NCBI RefSeq assembly: GCF_031179985.1
Contig: NZ_JAPSHJ010000009.1
Span: forward strand, 62,001 to 126,000
Direction of reading: 5' to 3'
Length of the DNA: 64,000 nt
DNA from: Arthrobacter sp.
GTDB taxonomy: Bacteria; Actinomycetota; Actinomycetes; Actinomycetales; Micrococcaceae
A model generated the notes under the pieces. It saw only the letters and a list, made by a program, of their open reading frames with translations. It was not told the DNA's origin and did no database searches. This document shows, one piece after another, positions 29,155 through 36,483 of this stretch. Numbering within the stretch: the stretch's first letter is position 1; the number at the start of each line of letters is the position of its first letter. The position numbers and the translations under genes are program-made.

Positions 29155-31709
29155 CGTCAACCACCCAGGAGGCCCACGGCGGCAGCAGTGCAGGAAAGGG
29201 CCTGGTTGCCGGCACCAGGAGAGCGGCCGCCGCCCATTTCAAAGCGATCCCGTTCACTTTGGCTGTCCTCGGTGCTTTCCTGCTGACCGGGCTGGGGACG
29301 GGAAGTGTACTCTCAGGCCCGCCCGAGTGGTCACTGGACATAGCCAGTGTGACAGCTTCAGGTTTGAAGGCGGGCCATTGGTGGTGCATGTTCACCTCCC
29401 TGTTTTTTGCCACGAATCCAGTAGCCTACGGGCTGGCCGCGCTCATGATCCTGATGTTGCTGGGCCTTGCGGAGCGCAATCTGGGCACGAAACTGGCAGC
29501 CGCTTTCTTTGCCGCCGGACAGTTCGCCGCTGTGACTCTCTTTTTGCTGGTCACACAGCTGGCCCGCTTTGCCGGTGATGCCTGGCTGGGAGCTATGGTC
29601 GATGTTCGCTTGATCGGCCCGTACGCCGCGGTCATGGCCGCCGCCCTCGCTGCCAGCGGGCGACTGCCGACACTTTGGCAACGGCGCCTGCGCACGGCCG
29701 TGCTCTCGGTGTCGTTGTTGCTGGTCCTTTACATCGGTCATGCCGAGACGGTTGTGGGACTACTCGGGGCCCTCGTGGGGATCGCCGCAGGATGGTGGAT
29801 CCAGAGTGATCAGGGAAGGCCACGGCGGCACCGTTCGACAGGCCGTGAGACCCGCAATCTCCTCGCGTTGACCGTGGCAATTTTTGCCGTGGGGCCAATC
29901 CTGACAGCTGCCGCGCGCAGCCCCAGCGGTCCTTTGGCCCTGCTGCGGGATGTGGTGCTGAATCCGCTGCCCACGCTGAACCAGCTGGAGGTAAGTTGCG
30001 GCGGGACTGTGGACGTCAGTTGCCTTGAGGTCGGCAGGCACGGCTTTGCGGGGCCGCTGGGCTTGGCCTTGGCCGTTGTGCCCGTGATTCTCCTGCTGAT
30101 CTGCGCTGACGGAATGCGGCGCGGACGCAGGCTCGCCCTTCGGATAGCGTTGACTGTCCAGCTGGGTGTTACGGCGCTGTCGGCAGTGTACCTGTCACTG
30201 TTCGCACGGATGCCGCACTACGCTTCCCGTCCCCACACACCGGTGATGAGTTCGGGATTTGTCCACGTCCTGCCGCTCGTTGTTGTTCCGCTCCTGCTGG
30301 CGGCAGTGTTGTGGGCGAACCGGCGACAGTTCCGGGTAGAGTCGACGTCCCGTGCGCGGCGCAGCGTCAGCGCGCTGGTGGGTGGGTCATGGTGTGTCCT
30401 GGCGGGATCGTATGCGGCGGTCTGGTTCGCGGCAGGCGGGATGGAGCGCGACGGCGGCCTCGGCGGGCTGGGATCGGAGTTGGCGCGGCAGTTCCTGCCC
30501 GTGCCGATCCCCAGCCTTTACCACCGCGTCTTTGACGGCCGTAACGCCTTGGAGGGGTTCCTGTTTGCCTATTCCGGACCCGTCTTCTGGCTGGTGGCGT
30601 TATCGGCTGTATGGCTTGTCCTCCTCCGCCGGCATCATCCGAAGGACACCGCCGAAGAAGACAGGGAAGCAGCCTTGAATCTGATCCGGCAGGGCGGCGA
30701 TTCGTTGTCTTGGATGGCATCGTGGGAGCCCAACAGATACTGGTTTACCGGAAACCGCGACGGCGCTGTAGCTTACCAACAGCACGGCAGCGTGGCACTG
30801 ACCCTGGGCGGACCGCTGGGCCTTGCCCGCCATGGAAAGCAGACGGCCGCGGGCTTTTTGGGTTTCTGCACCGAGCAGGCCTTGATCCCTTGCTTCTACT
30901 CCTGCACTGGTGAACTGTGGCCGCTGTTGCGTGAGCGGGGATTCAAGAGGGTGGTGGTGGCGCAGGAAACGCGGCTTGCCATCCGGGACCTTGAATTCAA
31001 GGGTAAGGAGTGGCAGAACGTCAGGACGGCCCTGAACCGGGCAGCCAAGACCGGGGTCAAGGCAGTGTGGGGAACCTACGGAAGCCTCCCGGCGGCCTTG
31101 CGATCGCAACTCATCGAAGTGTCCGAGGAGTGGGCTGCCCAAAAATCGGTTCCGGAAATGGGGTTCACGCTTGGCGGCATTGATGAGTTGATGGATGACC
31201 AAGTGCTGTGTTGCCTCGCGGTGGACGCCGAGGGCCTGGTCCATGGAGTGACCAGCTGGCTTCCGGTGTTCGACGGCGGCACCCGGACGAGCTGGACGCT
31301 GGACTTTATGCGGCGGCGCACTGACAGCTTCCCCGGAGTCATGGAGTTCCTCATCGCCTCCGCCGTTTTGGAGCTCCGTTCCTCGGTGGAGGTGATATCC
31401 CTTTCAGGTTCCCCACTGGCCCAGGAAGCCCAGGGGTTGCCTCCTCGCCAAGAACAGGACCACCTGGCCGATCGTTCAGAGGGGTTGGCGGCGATCCTGG
31501 ATGTTGTGGGAGGGGCCCTGGAACCGGTCTACGGGTTCCGTTCCCTCGCGACTTTCAAGTCCCGCTTTAAGCCCGAGTACCGGACCCTCTATCTGTACTA
31601 CCAGGACCCACTTCAGCTGCCTGCCATTGGCCGTGCGCTCAGCCGGGCCTACCTTCCTGGACTCTCGGTACGGCAGAGTGCACGGTTGCTTCGTACGCTG
31701 GTTACGTGA
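29151..31709 (+). CDS. MprF-like aminoacyl-lipid synthase (DUF2156) with rhomboid-like N-terminal membrane region
   Basis: 852 residues. The N-terminal half holds about twelve membrane segments; the first block (GHWWCMFTSLFFATNPVAYG, then a Gly-rich helix set to about residue 225) resembles a rhomboid fold without its catalytic serine motif. The C-terminal domain (about residues 500-850) is the DUF2156/LPG-synthase catalytic fold: GNRDGAVAYQQHGSVALTLGGPLG, AAGFLGFCTEQALIPCFYSC, GKEWQNVRTALNRAAKTGVK and DFMRRRTDSFPGVMEFLIAS. Such enzymes transfer amino acids from aminoacyl-tRNA to membrane lipids. Whether the amino acid is Lys or Ala and the lipid PG or DAG cannot be read from the sequence. 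Probable operon with the esterase and DUF2550. Confidence 0.82.
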   Translation: MTSTTQEAHGGSSAGKGLVAGTRRAAAAHFKAIPFTLAVLGAFLLTGLGTGSVLSGPPEWSLDIASVTASGLKAGHWWCMFTSLFFATNPVAYGLAALMILMLLGLAERNLGTKLAAAFFAAGQFAAVTLFLLVTQLARFAGDAWLGAMVDVRLIGPYAAVMAAALAASGRLPTLWQRRLRTAVLSVSLLLVLYIGHAETVVGLLGALVGIAAGWWIQSDQGRPRRHRSTGRETRNLLALTVAIFAVGPILTAAARSPSGPLALLRDVVLNPLPTLNQLEVSCGGTVDVSCLEVGRHGFAGPLGLALAVVPVILLLICADGMRRGRRLALRIALTVQLGVTALSAVYLSLFARMPHYASRPHTPVMSSGFVHVLPLVVVPLLLAAVLWANRRQFRVESTSRARRSVSALVGGSWCVLAGSYAAVWFAAGGMERDGGLGGLGSELARQFLPVPIPSLYHRVFDGRNALEGFLFAYSGPVFWLVALSAVWLVLLRRHHPKDTAEEDREAALNLIRQGGDSLSWMASWEPNRYWFTGNRDGAVAYQQHGSVALTLGGPLGLARHGKQTAAGFLGFCTEQALIPCFYSCTGELWPLLRERGFKRVVVAQETRLAIRDLEFKGKEWQNVRTALNRAAKTGVKAVWGTYGSLPAALRSQLIEVSEEWAAQKSVPEMGFTLGGIDELMDDQVLCCLAVDAEGLVHGVTSWLPVFDGGTRTSWTLDFMRRRTDSFPGVMEFLIASAVLELRSSVEVISLSGSPLAQEAQGLPPRQEQDHLADRSEGLAAILDVVGGALEPVYGFRSLATFKSRFKPEYRTLYLYYQDPLQLPAIGRALSRAYLPGLSVRQSARLLRTLVT

Positions 31710-31814
31710 AACTCATCAGCGCGATATTTTCAGGATCTGTAAAACATTTGTGACGGAACAAGACAAAAGCCCTGTCCTGCAAATGAATGAACTGGATAAA
31801 GCTCCGGACGCAAT

Positions 31815-31846
31815 GATGGTCCCCGGCATGATTGCCGGGGACCATC
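31815..31846 (+). terminator. Strong hairpin between the MprF-like gene and cspA
   Basis: Perfect 13-bp stem (31815-31827 / 31834-31846) with a six-base loop ATGATT, followed on the plus strand by TTTG. It lies about 105 bases after the MprF-like gene and between convergent genes, so it probably ends the plus-strand transcript. A second, smaller stem CCGCTG/CAGCGG (31861-31876) sits next to the cspA stop and may serve the minus strand. Confidence 0.7.
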
Positions 31847-31890
31847 TTTGTCCGGTTACGCCGCTGTAGTCAGCGGAGTGAGCGGTGGGA

Positions 31891-32094
31891 CTAGACCAGC
31901 GTTACGCCGGTAGCCTGGGGACCCTTGGCGCCCTGACCGATCTCGAACTGAACGCGCTGGTTCTCATCGAGGGTCTTGAAGCCACCGGTCTGGATCTCAG
32001 AATAGTGAACGAAGACATCGCCATCGGAGTCATCCGGGGTGATGAAGCCGAAGCCCTTTTCAGCGTTGAACCACTTGACGGTTCCCTGTGCCAT
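31891..32094 (-). CDS. cspA: Cold-shock domain protein (CspA family)
   Basis: 67-residue RNA/DNA-binding beta-barrel protein. Starts [18 protein letters not shown] (RNP1 motif KGFGFI) and continues DVFVHYSEI (RNP2 VFVHY). The full domain is present with no extra tail. The ribosome-binding site is a strong GAGGAGAAATAA directly before the ATG. An unusually long, structured region precedes it on the minus strand. Acts as an RNA chaperone, often cold- or growth-phase-induced. Confidence 0.96.
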   Translation of the reverse strand: MAQGTVKWFNAEKGFGFITPDDSDGDVFVHYSEIQTGGFKTLDENQRVQFEIGQGAKGPQATGVTLV

Positions 32095-32345
32095 TTATTT
32101 CTCCTCATTGTGGAACTTTATATAAGACCGGCACACTTCGTGCTGGACTTGGGTCACTCCGCGAGAAGAATCCTGGCTTGCAACCCGGAACCGGGTTTCA
32201 GCTGCAGAAGCTTCGCGCTCGCAACATGTCTTGCGAGCATGAAAAACACCTACACAAAGACTGATATAAGAATTTCACGCGAGTCGCTTCAGGTCAACGG
32301 TCAAAACGTGCAAATACGTAAAATTTGGGTGAAAGACACTCGAAC
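32095..32345 (-). promoter_or_regulatory. Structured upstream region of cspA (about 250 bases)
   Basis: No gene between cspA and the nagA remnant. On the cspA strand there is an AT-rich start with TTGACC and, downstream, TTATATC; their spacing does not fit a standard -35/-10 pair. Then come two perfect hairpins: GCTCGCAA/TTGCGAGC with a six-base loop (32217-32238) and AACCCGG/CCGGGTT with a two-base loop (32182-32197). A second AT-rich box TATATAAAG lies about 25 bases before the ATG. Either a long thermosensor-like leader or a short leader from the proximal box is possible. Confidence 0.5.
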
Positions 32346-32401
32346 TTCAACCGCGTTAGCGATGCCGCGGGGAACTGCCCGGACCAGCACTGGCGTGCTG
32401 C

Positions 32402-32840
32402 TCCAAGCCACACGGCTTTACGCATGACTTTGACTGCGGTGAGCCTGGGGTTTGTAACGAGGAGATCGGCGGGAAGGCCCCGTCTCAACCCGCCCACTTC
32501 GTCCGACAGCCCGGGCCACATGAGCGCACGAGCGAGGCGGCTGCCGTGTCGTGGTCGCAGTCGGTATGGCCCAGGGACGGGCGGACCCCATGGGATCCCG
32601 GCCACCAGGCCTTCTTCACAGATGCCGGGAAAAGAGGCAGATTCCGCGGAGCAGATCCTCTCGGGATGCAGTGAACAGGCTGGCTGGAACGGTGGTGGTG
32701 CCCGCACCATGAATAAAGTCGAGGGCAGGCCGAATGGCATGTTCGTCTGCGCCGGGGAAGTCGCCGCCTGCCGTTCCATGGCAGTGGAGGTCCAAGAGGC
32801 CCGGAAGGAGCAAGGAACCAGGCCGCGTGCCCGTCCCATG
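32402..32840 (-). pseudogene. nagA: Remnant of N-acetylglucosamine-6-phosphate deacetylase
   Basis: On the minus strand a clear NagA segment is readable: GSLLLPGLLDLHCHGTAGGD (metal-binding DxHxH-like motif, here DLHCHG), then DEHAIRPALDFIHGAGTTTV and LFTASREDLLRGI, up to a stop at 32616-32618. A two-base deletion puts the continuation CEEGLVAGI into another frame. After about 125 bases of unrecognisable sequence the C-terminal end ADLLVTNPRLTAVKVMRKAVWL appears. About 230 central residues and the first 50 or so are missing. The product would be inactive. It lies directly downstream of nucS on the same strand. nagB is intact at 42.9 kb. Confidence 0.85.
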
Positions 32841-32880
32841 CTGCCGCCCGGCAGTGGCTGTGACGGGGGACAGCCTGATT

Positions 32881-33576
32881 TTAGAAGAGGCGTGACTCGC
32901 TATCGTCAACACCGCGCATGGCGTCGTAGTCGAGGGTGACGCAGTCGATGCCGCGGTCATTGGCCAGGACCTTGGCCTGCGGCTTGATCTGTTGGGCTGC
33001 AAAGATGCCCCGGACAGGGGCCAGCAACGGATCCCTGTTGAGCAACTCAAGATACCGCGTCAATTGTTCAACGCCATCGATGTCGCCGCGTCGCTTCAGT
33101 TCAATGGCCACGGTGGCGCCGTTTGCGTCCCTGGCGAGGATGTCCACCGGCCCGATAGCGGTGAAGTACTCGCGGCGGATGAGGGAAAAACCGGAACCAA
33201 GCGTTTCGATCTGCTCGGCCAGCAGCCTCTGCAGGTCAGCTTCAACACCGTCCTTGATCAGGCCGGGGTCCAGACCCAGATCATGGGAAGTGTCATGGAG
33301 ATGCTCATGGATGTTGATGATCAGGCGGTCATCGGTTTTGGCCGACTGAACTGTCCACTGTTCCGTGACCCCTACCTCCAGCTCGACTTCGTCGGGGGAA
33401 GAGATTCTGAGTACCGCAGGAGGGCTCATCCAGTTCAACGGCTTGTAGGATCCGCCGTCGGAATGAACCAGCACGGAACCGTCAGCCTTTACCAGCAACA
33501 GCCTGGTGGCAAGGGGAAGGTGGGCTTTGAGTCTTCCGACGTAATCAACTGAACAACGGGCTATGACGAGGCGCAC
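32881..33576 (-). CDS. nucS: Endonuclease NucS (mismatch-specific)
   Basis: Replaces MutS/MutL-type mismatch repair in most actinobacteria by cutting both strands at mismatches. 231 residues, the normal length. N-terminal DNA-binding domain ([41 protein letters not shown]) and C-terminal RecB-like nuclease with GPVDILARD and [22 protein letters not shown] holding the catalytic D-ELK residues. I chose GTG 33576 because [12 protein letters not shown] is the family start and a TAATGT box lies seven bases upstream; longer in-frame starts add an unconserved 32 residues. No beta-clamp peptide is judged here beyond the C-terminal DSESRLF. Confidence 0.94.
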   Translation of the reverse strand: MRLVIARCSVDYVGRLKAHLPLATRLLLVKADGSVLVHSDGGSYKPLNWMSPPAVLRISSPDEVELEVGVTEQWTVQSAKTDDRLIINIHEHLHDTSHDLGLDPGLIKDGVEADLQRLLAEQIETLGSGFSLIRREYFTAIGPVDILARDANGATVAIELKRRGDIDGVEQLTRYLELLNRDPLLAPVRGIFAAQQIKPQAKVLANDRGIDCVTLDYDAMRGVDDSESRLF

Positions 33577-33583
33577 CCCGTAC

Positions 33584-33589
33584 ACATTA
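33584..33589 (-). promoter_or_regulatory. -10 element of a leaderless nucS promoter
   Basis: TAATGT on the minus strand ends seven bases before GTG 33576. No Shine-Dalgarno sequence is present. Supports the shorter nucS start. Confidence 0.55.
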
Positions 33590-33730
33590 CCGGGTGGCAG
33601 CTGTTCTGCCGTCAGCGTAGGAAGGGCACGGCGGGTGGGTCGGGTGGGGGCGGTGCCTACGGACCACAGCACGGTCTGATGGGCGGGACTGTCTCAGCGG
33701 GCGGGCTTCGAATTGGGGCAGAATGAAAGC

Positions 33731-34093
33731 ATGCCCCGCTCCAACCGTCCCCGCCGCCCCGCCTCAGGAAAACCGGGGCAGGGAAAAGCAGGTCCGGGAA
33801 GACCTGGCCGGCCAGGGGGCGGCGAAGCTCCTGAACTGGATCTTGAACGGGCGCGCTCAGGCTTTACCCGGCGCGAAAGTGCGCCTGACGGTGAATGGAT
33901 GGTGCGGCCTATGACCGCAAAGAGGGCTGAGAAGGCCTACATCTGCCCGGGATGCTCCACAGCAGTGCTTCCCGGGATCGCGCATTTGGTCGTCTGGCAG
34001 GACGACCACCTGTTCGGAGCGGCCGCCGGGCTCGCTGAGCGGAGGCACTGGCACACGAACTGCTGGACTTCCCGCAGCTACCGCCACCGCTGA
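33731..34093 (+). CDS. Small conserved hypothetical protein with zinc-finger-like C-terminus
   Basis: 120 residues. The first half is a basic, Gly/Pro-rich disordered stretch (PRSNRPRRPASGKPGQGKAG). The second half contains MVRPMTAKRAEKAYICPGCSTAVLPGIAHLVVW...ERRHWHTNCWTSR, with a CxxC and an HxxxC-type pair that could bind one zinc. Related small proteins are widespread in actinobacteria, sometimes labelled ATP/GTP-binding without clear basis. Divergent from nucS. ATG 33731 is preceded by CAGAAT at six bases, so it may be leaderless. No function assigned. Confidence 0.72.
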   Translation: MPRSNRPRRPASGKPGQGKAGPGRPGRPGGGEAPELDLERARSGFTRRESAPDGEWMVRPMTAKRAEKAYICPGCSTAVLPGIAHLVVWQDDHLFGAAAGLAERRHWHTNCWTSRSYRHR

Positions 34094-34133
34094 AACAGCC
34101 GGCGCTGAACCTGCCCCCGCCAGAGAGGGTGGC

Positions 34134-34139
34134 TAAGCT
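34134..34139 (+). promoter_or_regulatory. -10 element of a leaderless promoter (alpha/beta hydrolase)
   Basis: TAAGCT ends seven bases before ATG 34147, with no ribosome-binding site between them. Confidence 0.55.
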
Positions 34140-34146
34140 GATAGGC

Positions 34147-34944
34147 ATGACTTTTGACCCGGCGTCGTACGCATTCTCCCCGTCCCCAGGCCCTGCCGCG
34201 ATCCGGGCCTCCACCGTACTTCCTGCACTGCGCGAAAACGTGGAAATCACTACCGGCGACGGGCACGTGCTGGTGGGGGAGCTTGCCGTGCCGGAGTCGG
34301 GAGAGATCAGGGCCACGCTGATCACCCTCCATCCGCTGCCCACGCATGGCGGCTTTATGGATTCCCACGTGTACCGCAAGGCTTCCTACCGTTTGCCTGC
34401 GCTCGCGGGGATCGCAGTCCTGCGGTTCAACACCCGCGGAACGTCATCCCCCCGGGGGACGAGCCAGGGGAAATTCGAGGAGGGGATCGGTGAACGCCAT
34501 GACGTGGAAGCAGCCGTACGCTTCGCTGTCGAACGCCGGCTGCCCAACCGCTGGCTCGTCGGGTGGTCCTTCGGCACAGAACTCGCCCTGATGTACGGTG
34601 CAGTGGAACCAGTCGCGTCACAGGTGGAAGGCGCAATTCTTTTATCGCCCCCGCTGCACCGGGCCACCGACGTGCACCTGAAGGAGTGGGCGGCCTCCGG
34701 CAAACCCCTAAAAGTCTTGGTTCCCGAACATGACGACTACCTGCAGCCGGCAGCAGGGTCTGAACGGTTCAGGCTGGTTCCGCAGGCAAAGGTTGTAGGA
34801 GTCGACGGCGCTAAGCATCTGTGGGTGGGGGAGAAGTACGCTGCGCGGGCTCTTAACGAAATCGTGGCGGAAGTGATCGGGGAAGACGCAGCGTCGGAGC
34901 TGCCACAGGAGTGGAGCGGGCCAATGGCCACGGCGGCCCCATAG
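34147..34944 (+). CDS. Alpha/beta hydrolase
   Basis: 265 residues of the serine-hydrolase fold. Strand-turn-helix nucleophile elbow VGWSFGTELALMYGA (Ser near residue 145), oxyanion region TLHPLPTHGGFMDSHVYRKASY, a probable Asp in VLVPEHDDYLQP and a His in VDGAKHLWVGEKY near residue 222. Similar proteins act on small esters or as acyl-CoA-like thioesterases; the substrate is unknown. ATG 34147 chosen because the -10 box lies seven bases upstream. Confidence 0.85.
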   Translation: MTFDPASYAFSPSPGPAAIRASTVLPALRENVEITTGDGHVLVGELAVPESGEIRATLITLHPLPTHGGFMDSHVYRKASYRLPALAGIAVLRFNTRGTSSPRGTSQGKFEEGIGERHDVEAAVRFAVERRLPNRWLVGWSFGTELALMYGAVEPVASQVEGAILLSPPLHRATDVHLKEWAASGKPLKVLVPEHDDYLQPAAGSERFRLVPQAKVVGVDGAKHLWVGEKYAARALNEIVAEVIGEDAASELPQEWSGPMATAAP

Positions 34945-34987
34945 TGCCGGTTGCCCAGGGCTTGCTGCGCTTAGTGTTTGCCGTTCC

Positions 34988-36280
34988 CTAATGCTTGTCC
35001 TGGCGGACGATGAAGATCTCGCGCACCAGCAGCATGATGGCCGCCGCAGTCGGAATGGCGATCAGGGCGCCCAGGACGCCCAGCAGGCTGCCGCCGGCGA
35101 TGACTGAGATAACGGCAACGGCGCCCGGCACGGCAACGGCCTTCTGCATGATCCGCGGGGAGATGAAGTAAGCCTCGAACTGCAGGTAGGCGAAGTAGCA
35201 GATCGCGTAGCCGAGCGCGGTTTGCCAACCGGCGGTGAGTGCTATCAGTGTTACCAGAATTCCGGCGATCAGCCCGCCCACCAGGGGAATGAAGGCGAGC
35301 AGGGCCACCACAAACGTCAGCAGTACTGCGAACGGAATGCCAAGCACCGACATCACGATGAAGGCAAACGTCGCGTTGAGTCCGGCAACCGCGGCCTGGC
35401 CGATGACATAGTTTCCCACGGACCCCGTGATTTCCTCCGAGAGTGCTTCAACCCTGGCGCGGCGCGACCGTGGAGCCAGCCGATAGGCCCACTTCTTCAT
35501 GTTCGGAAGGGCCGCCAGGAAGTAGAGGCTCAATACGAGGACAATCAGGGTGCCAAACAGGCCGTTGGCAACGGTGGATCCGAAGCCAAGGACTCCGCCG
35601 AAAATGCCGCTCATTGCTGTGGGATCATTGACGAACTTTTCCAGTTCCTCGGTGATCCGGTCCCTTACGCCAAACTGGTCATCGAGCGTGCGGAACAGAT
35701 CGGAATTGATGAAGTCACGGACCCAGCCGGGCGCCTGCTCAACAATCTCAGTGACCTGCTCGACGATGGTGGGGATCAGGGTGGCGAAAAAACCGGCAAC
35801 GGCCGAGGCCAGGACGGCAACCGAAACGAGGATACCCACAGGCCGCGGCAACTTGCGGCCCTCAAGCCAGCGCACCACCGGATCGAGACCCAGGGCGATG
35901 AAAAGCGCCGCCACAATCCAGAGCAGCAGCTGCGTGGTGTTGGAGCCAATCCAGTAGACCAGCAAAGCCATCCCCACGCCAACGGTCCCCATGAAGCCCA
36001 CATAGACCGGATGCTGGGCAGAGATACGTGGACCGGGAGCGCCGAACCGCTCAGCGTCCTCCCCGCTCAGCTGTTCGTCATCGATGTGCTCGGGGGGCAT
36101 TTCGAACCGCACGCGCGGCTGGGCTCCCGGCAGTGGCTGGCGCAGCCGCCGGAGGACCGATCCGACGAAAGCGGCCCGGGGCGGGTTCTTTGCAGGCCGT
36201 TCCACCGTAACAGGTTCCGGGGCAACGGATCCTTGAAGATCTTCCTGTCCTGAGGGGGACGAATCCGTGTGTTCAGTCAC
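34988..36280 (-). CDS. AI-2E family transporter
   Basis: 430-residue membrane protein with about eight segments. It has a long hydrophilic N-terminus (to about residue 95, with GAPGPRISAQHPVYVGFMG) followed by the family topology: two pairs of helices, a periplasmic coiled stretch (VEQVTEIVEQAPGWVRDFINSDL) and the C-terminal GQAAVAGLNATFAFIVMSVLGIPFAVLLTFVVALLAFIPLVGG. Family members export autoinducer-2-like or other solutes, or act as Na+/H+ antiporters; the name does not prove AI-2 transport here. GTG start; AAAAGGG lies ahead of it. Convergent with the alpha/beta hydrolase. Confidence 0.88.
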   Translation of the reverse strand: MTEHTDSSPSGQEDLQGSVAPEPVTVERPAKNPPRAAFVGSVLRRLRQPLPGAQPRVRFEMPPEHIDDEQLSGEDAERFGAPGPRISAQHPVYVGFMGTVGVGMALLVYWIGSNTTQLLLWIVAALFIALGLDPVVRWLEGRKLPRPVGILVSVAVLASAVAGFFATLIPTIVEQVTEIVEQAPGWVRDFINSDLFRTLDDQFGVRDRITEELEKFVNDPTAMSGIFGGVLGFGSTVANGLFGTLIVLVLSLYFLAALPNMKKWAYRLAPRSRRARVEALSEEITGSVGNYVIGQAAVAGLNATFAFIVMSVLGIPFAVLLTFVVALLAFIPLVGGLIAGILVTLIALTAGWQTALGYAICYFAYLQFEAYFISPRIMQKAVAVPGAVAVISVIAGGSLLGVLGALIAIPTAAAIMLLVREIFIVRQDKH

Positions 36281-36483
36281 AGCTTTTTAGTGCCCTTTTC
36301 CGTGCATGTTTCTATGCGTTACACCGCCTTCGGCGCCGGTGTGATGATCATCGCAAACACTATCAGCAGGCCCATTCCGGCCCGGGTGAAGCGCCGGGGA
36401 GGGGCGCCGATTCAACGTCGTACCCAACCCTAAACTCAGAGATTGGTAACAAAACGGTTACTATTGAAAGCAAACCCCCGCTG

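Noticed and set aside
29151..29850. The first half of the MprF-like protein as an active rhomboid protease
   Set aside because: No GxSx catalytic serine motif or partner histidine is visible in the rhomboid-like helices.
32294..32839. An intact 181-residue minus-strand protein in the nagA remnant
   Set aside because: Its readable parts are two separate NagA pieces joined through a frameshift and missing the catalytic middle, so it is debris rather than a gene.
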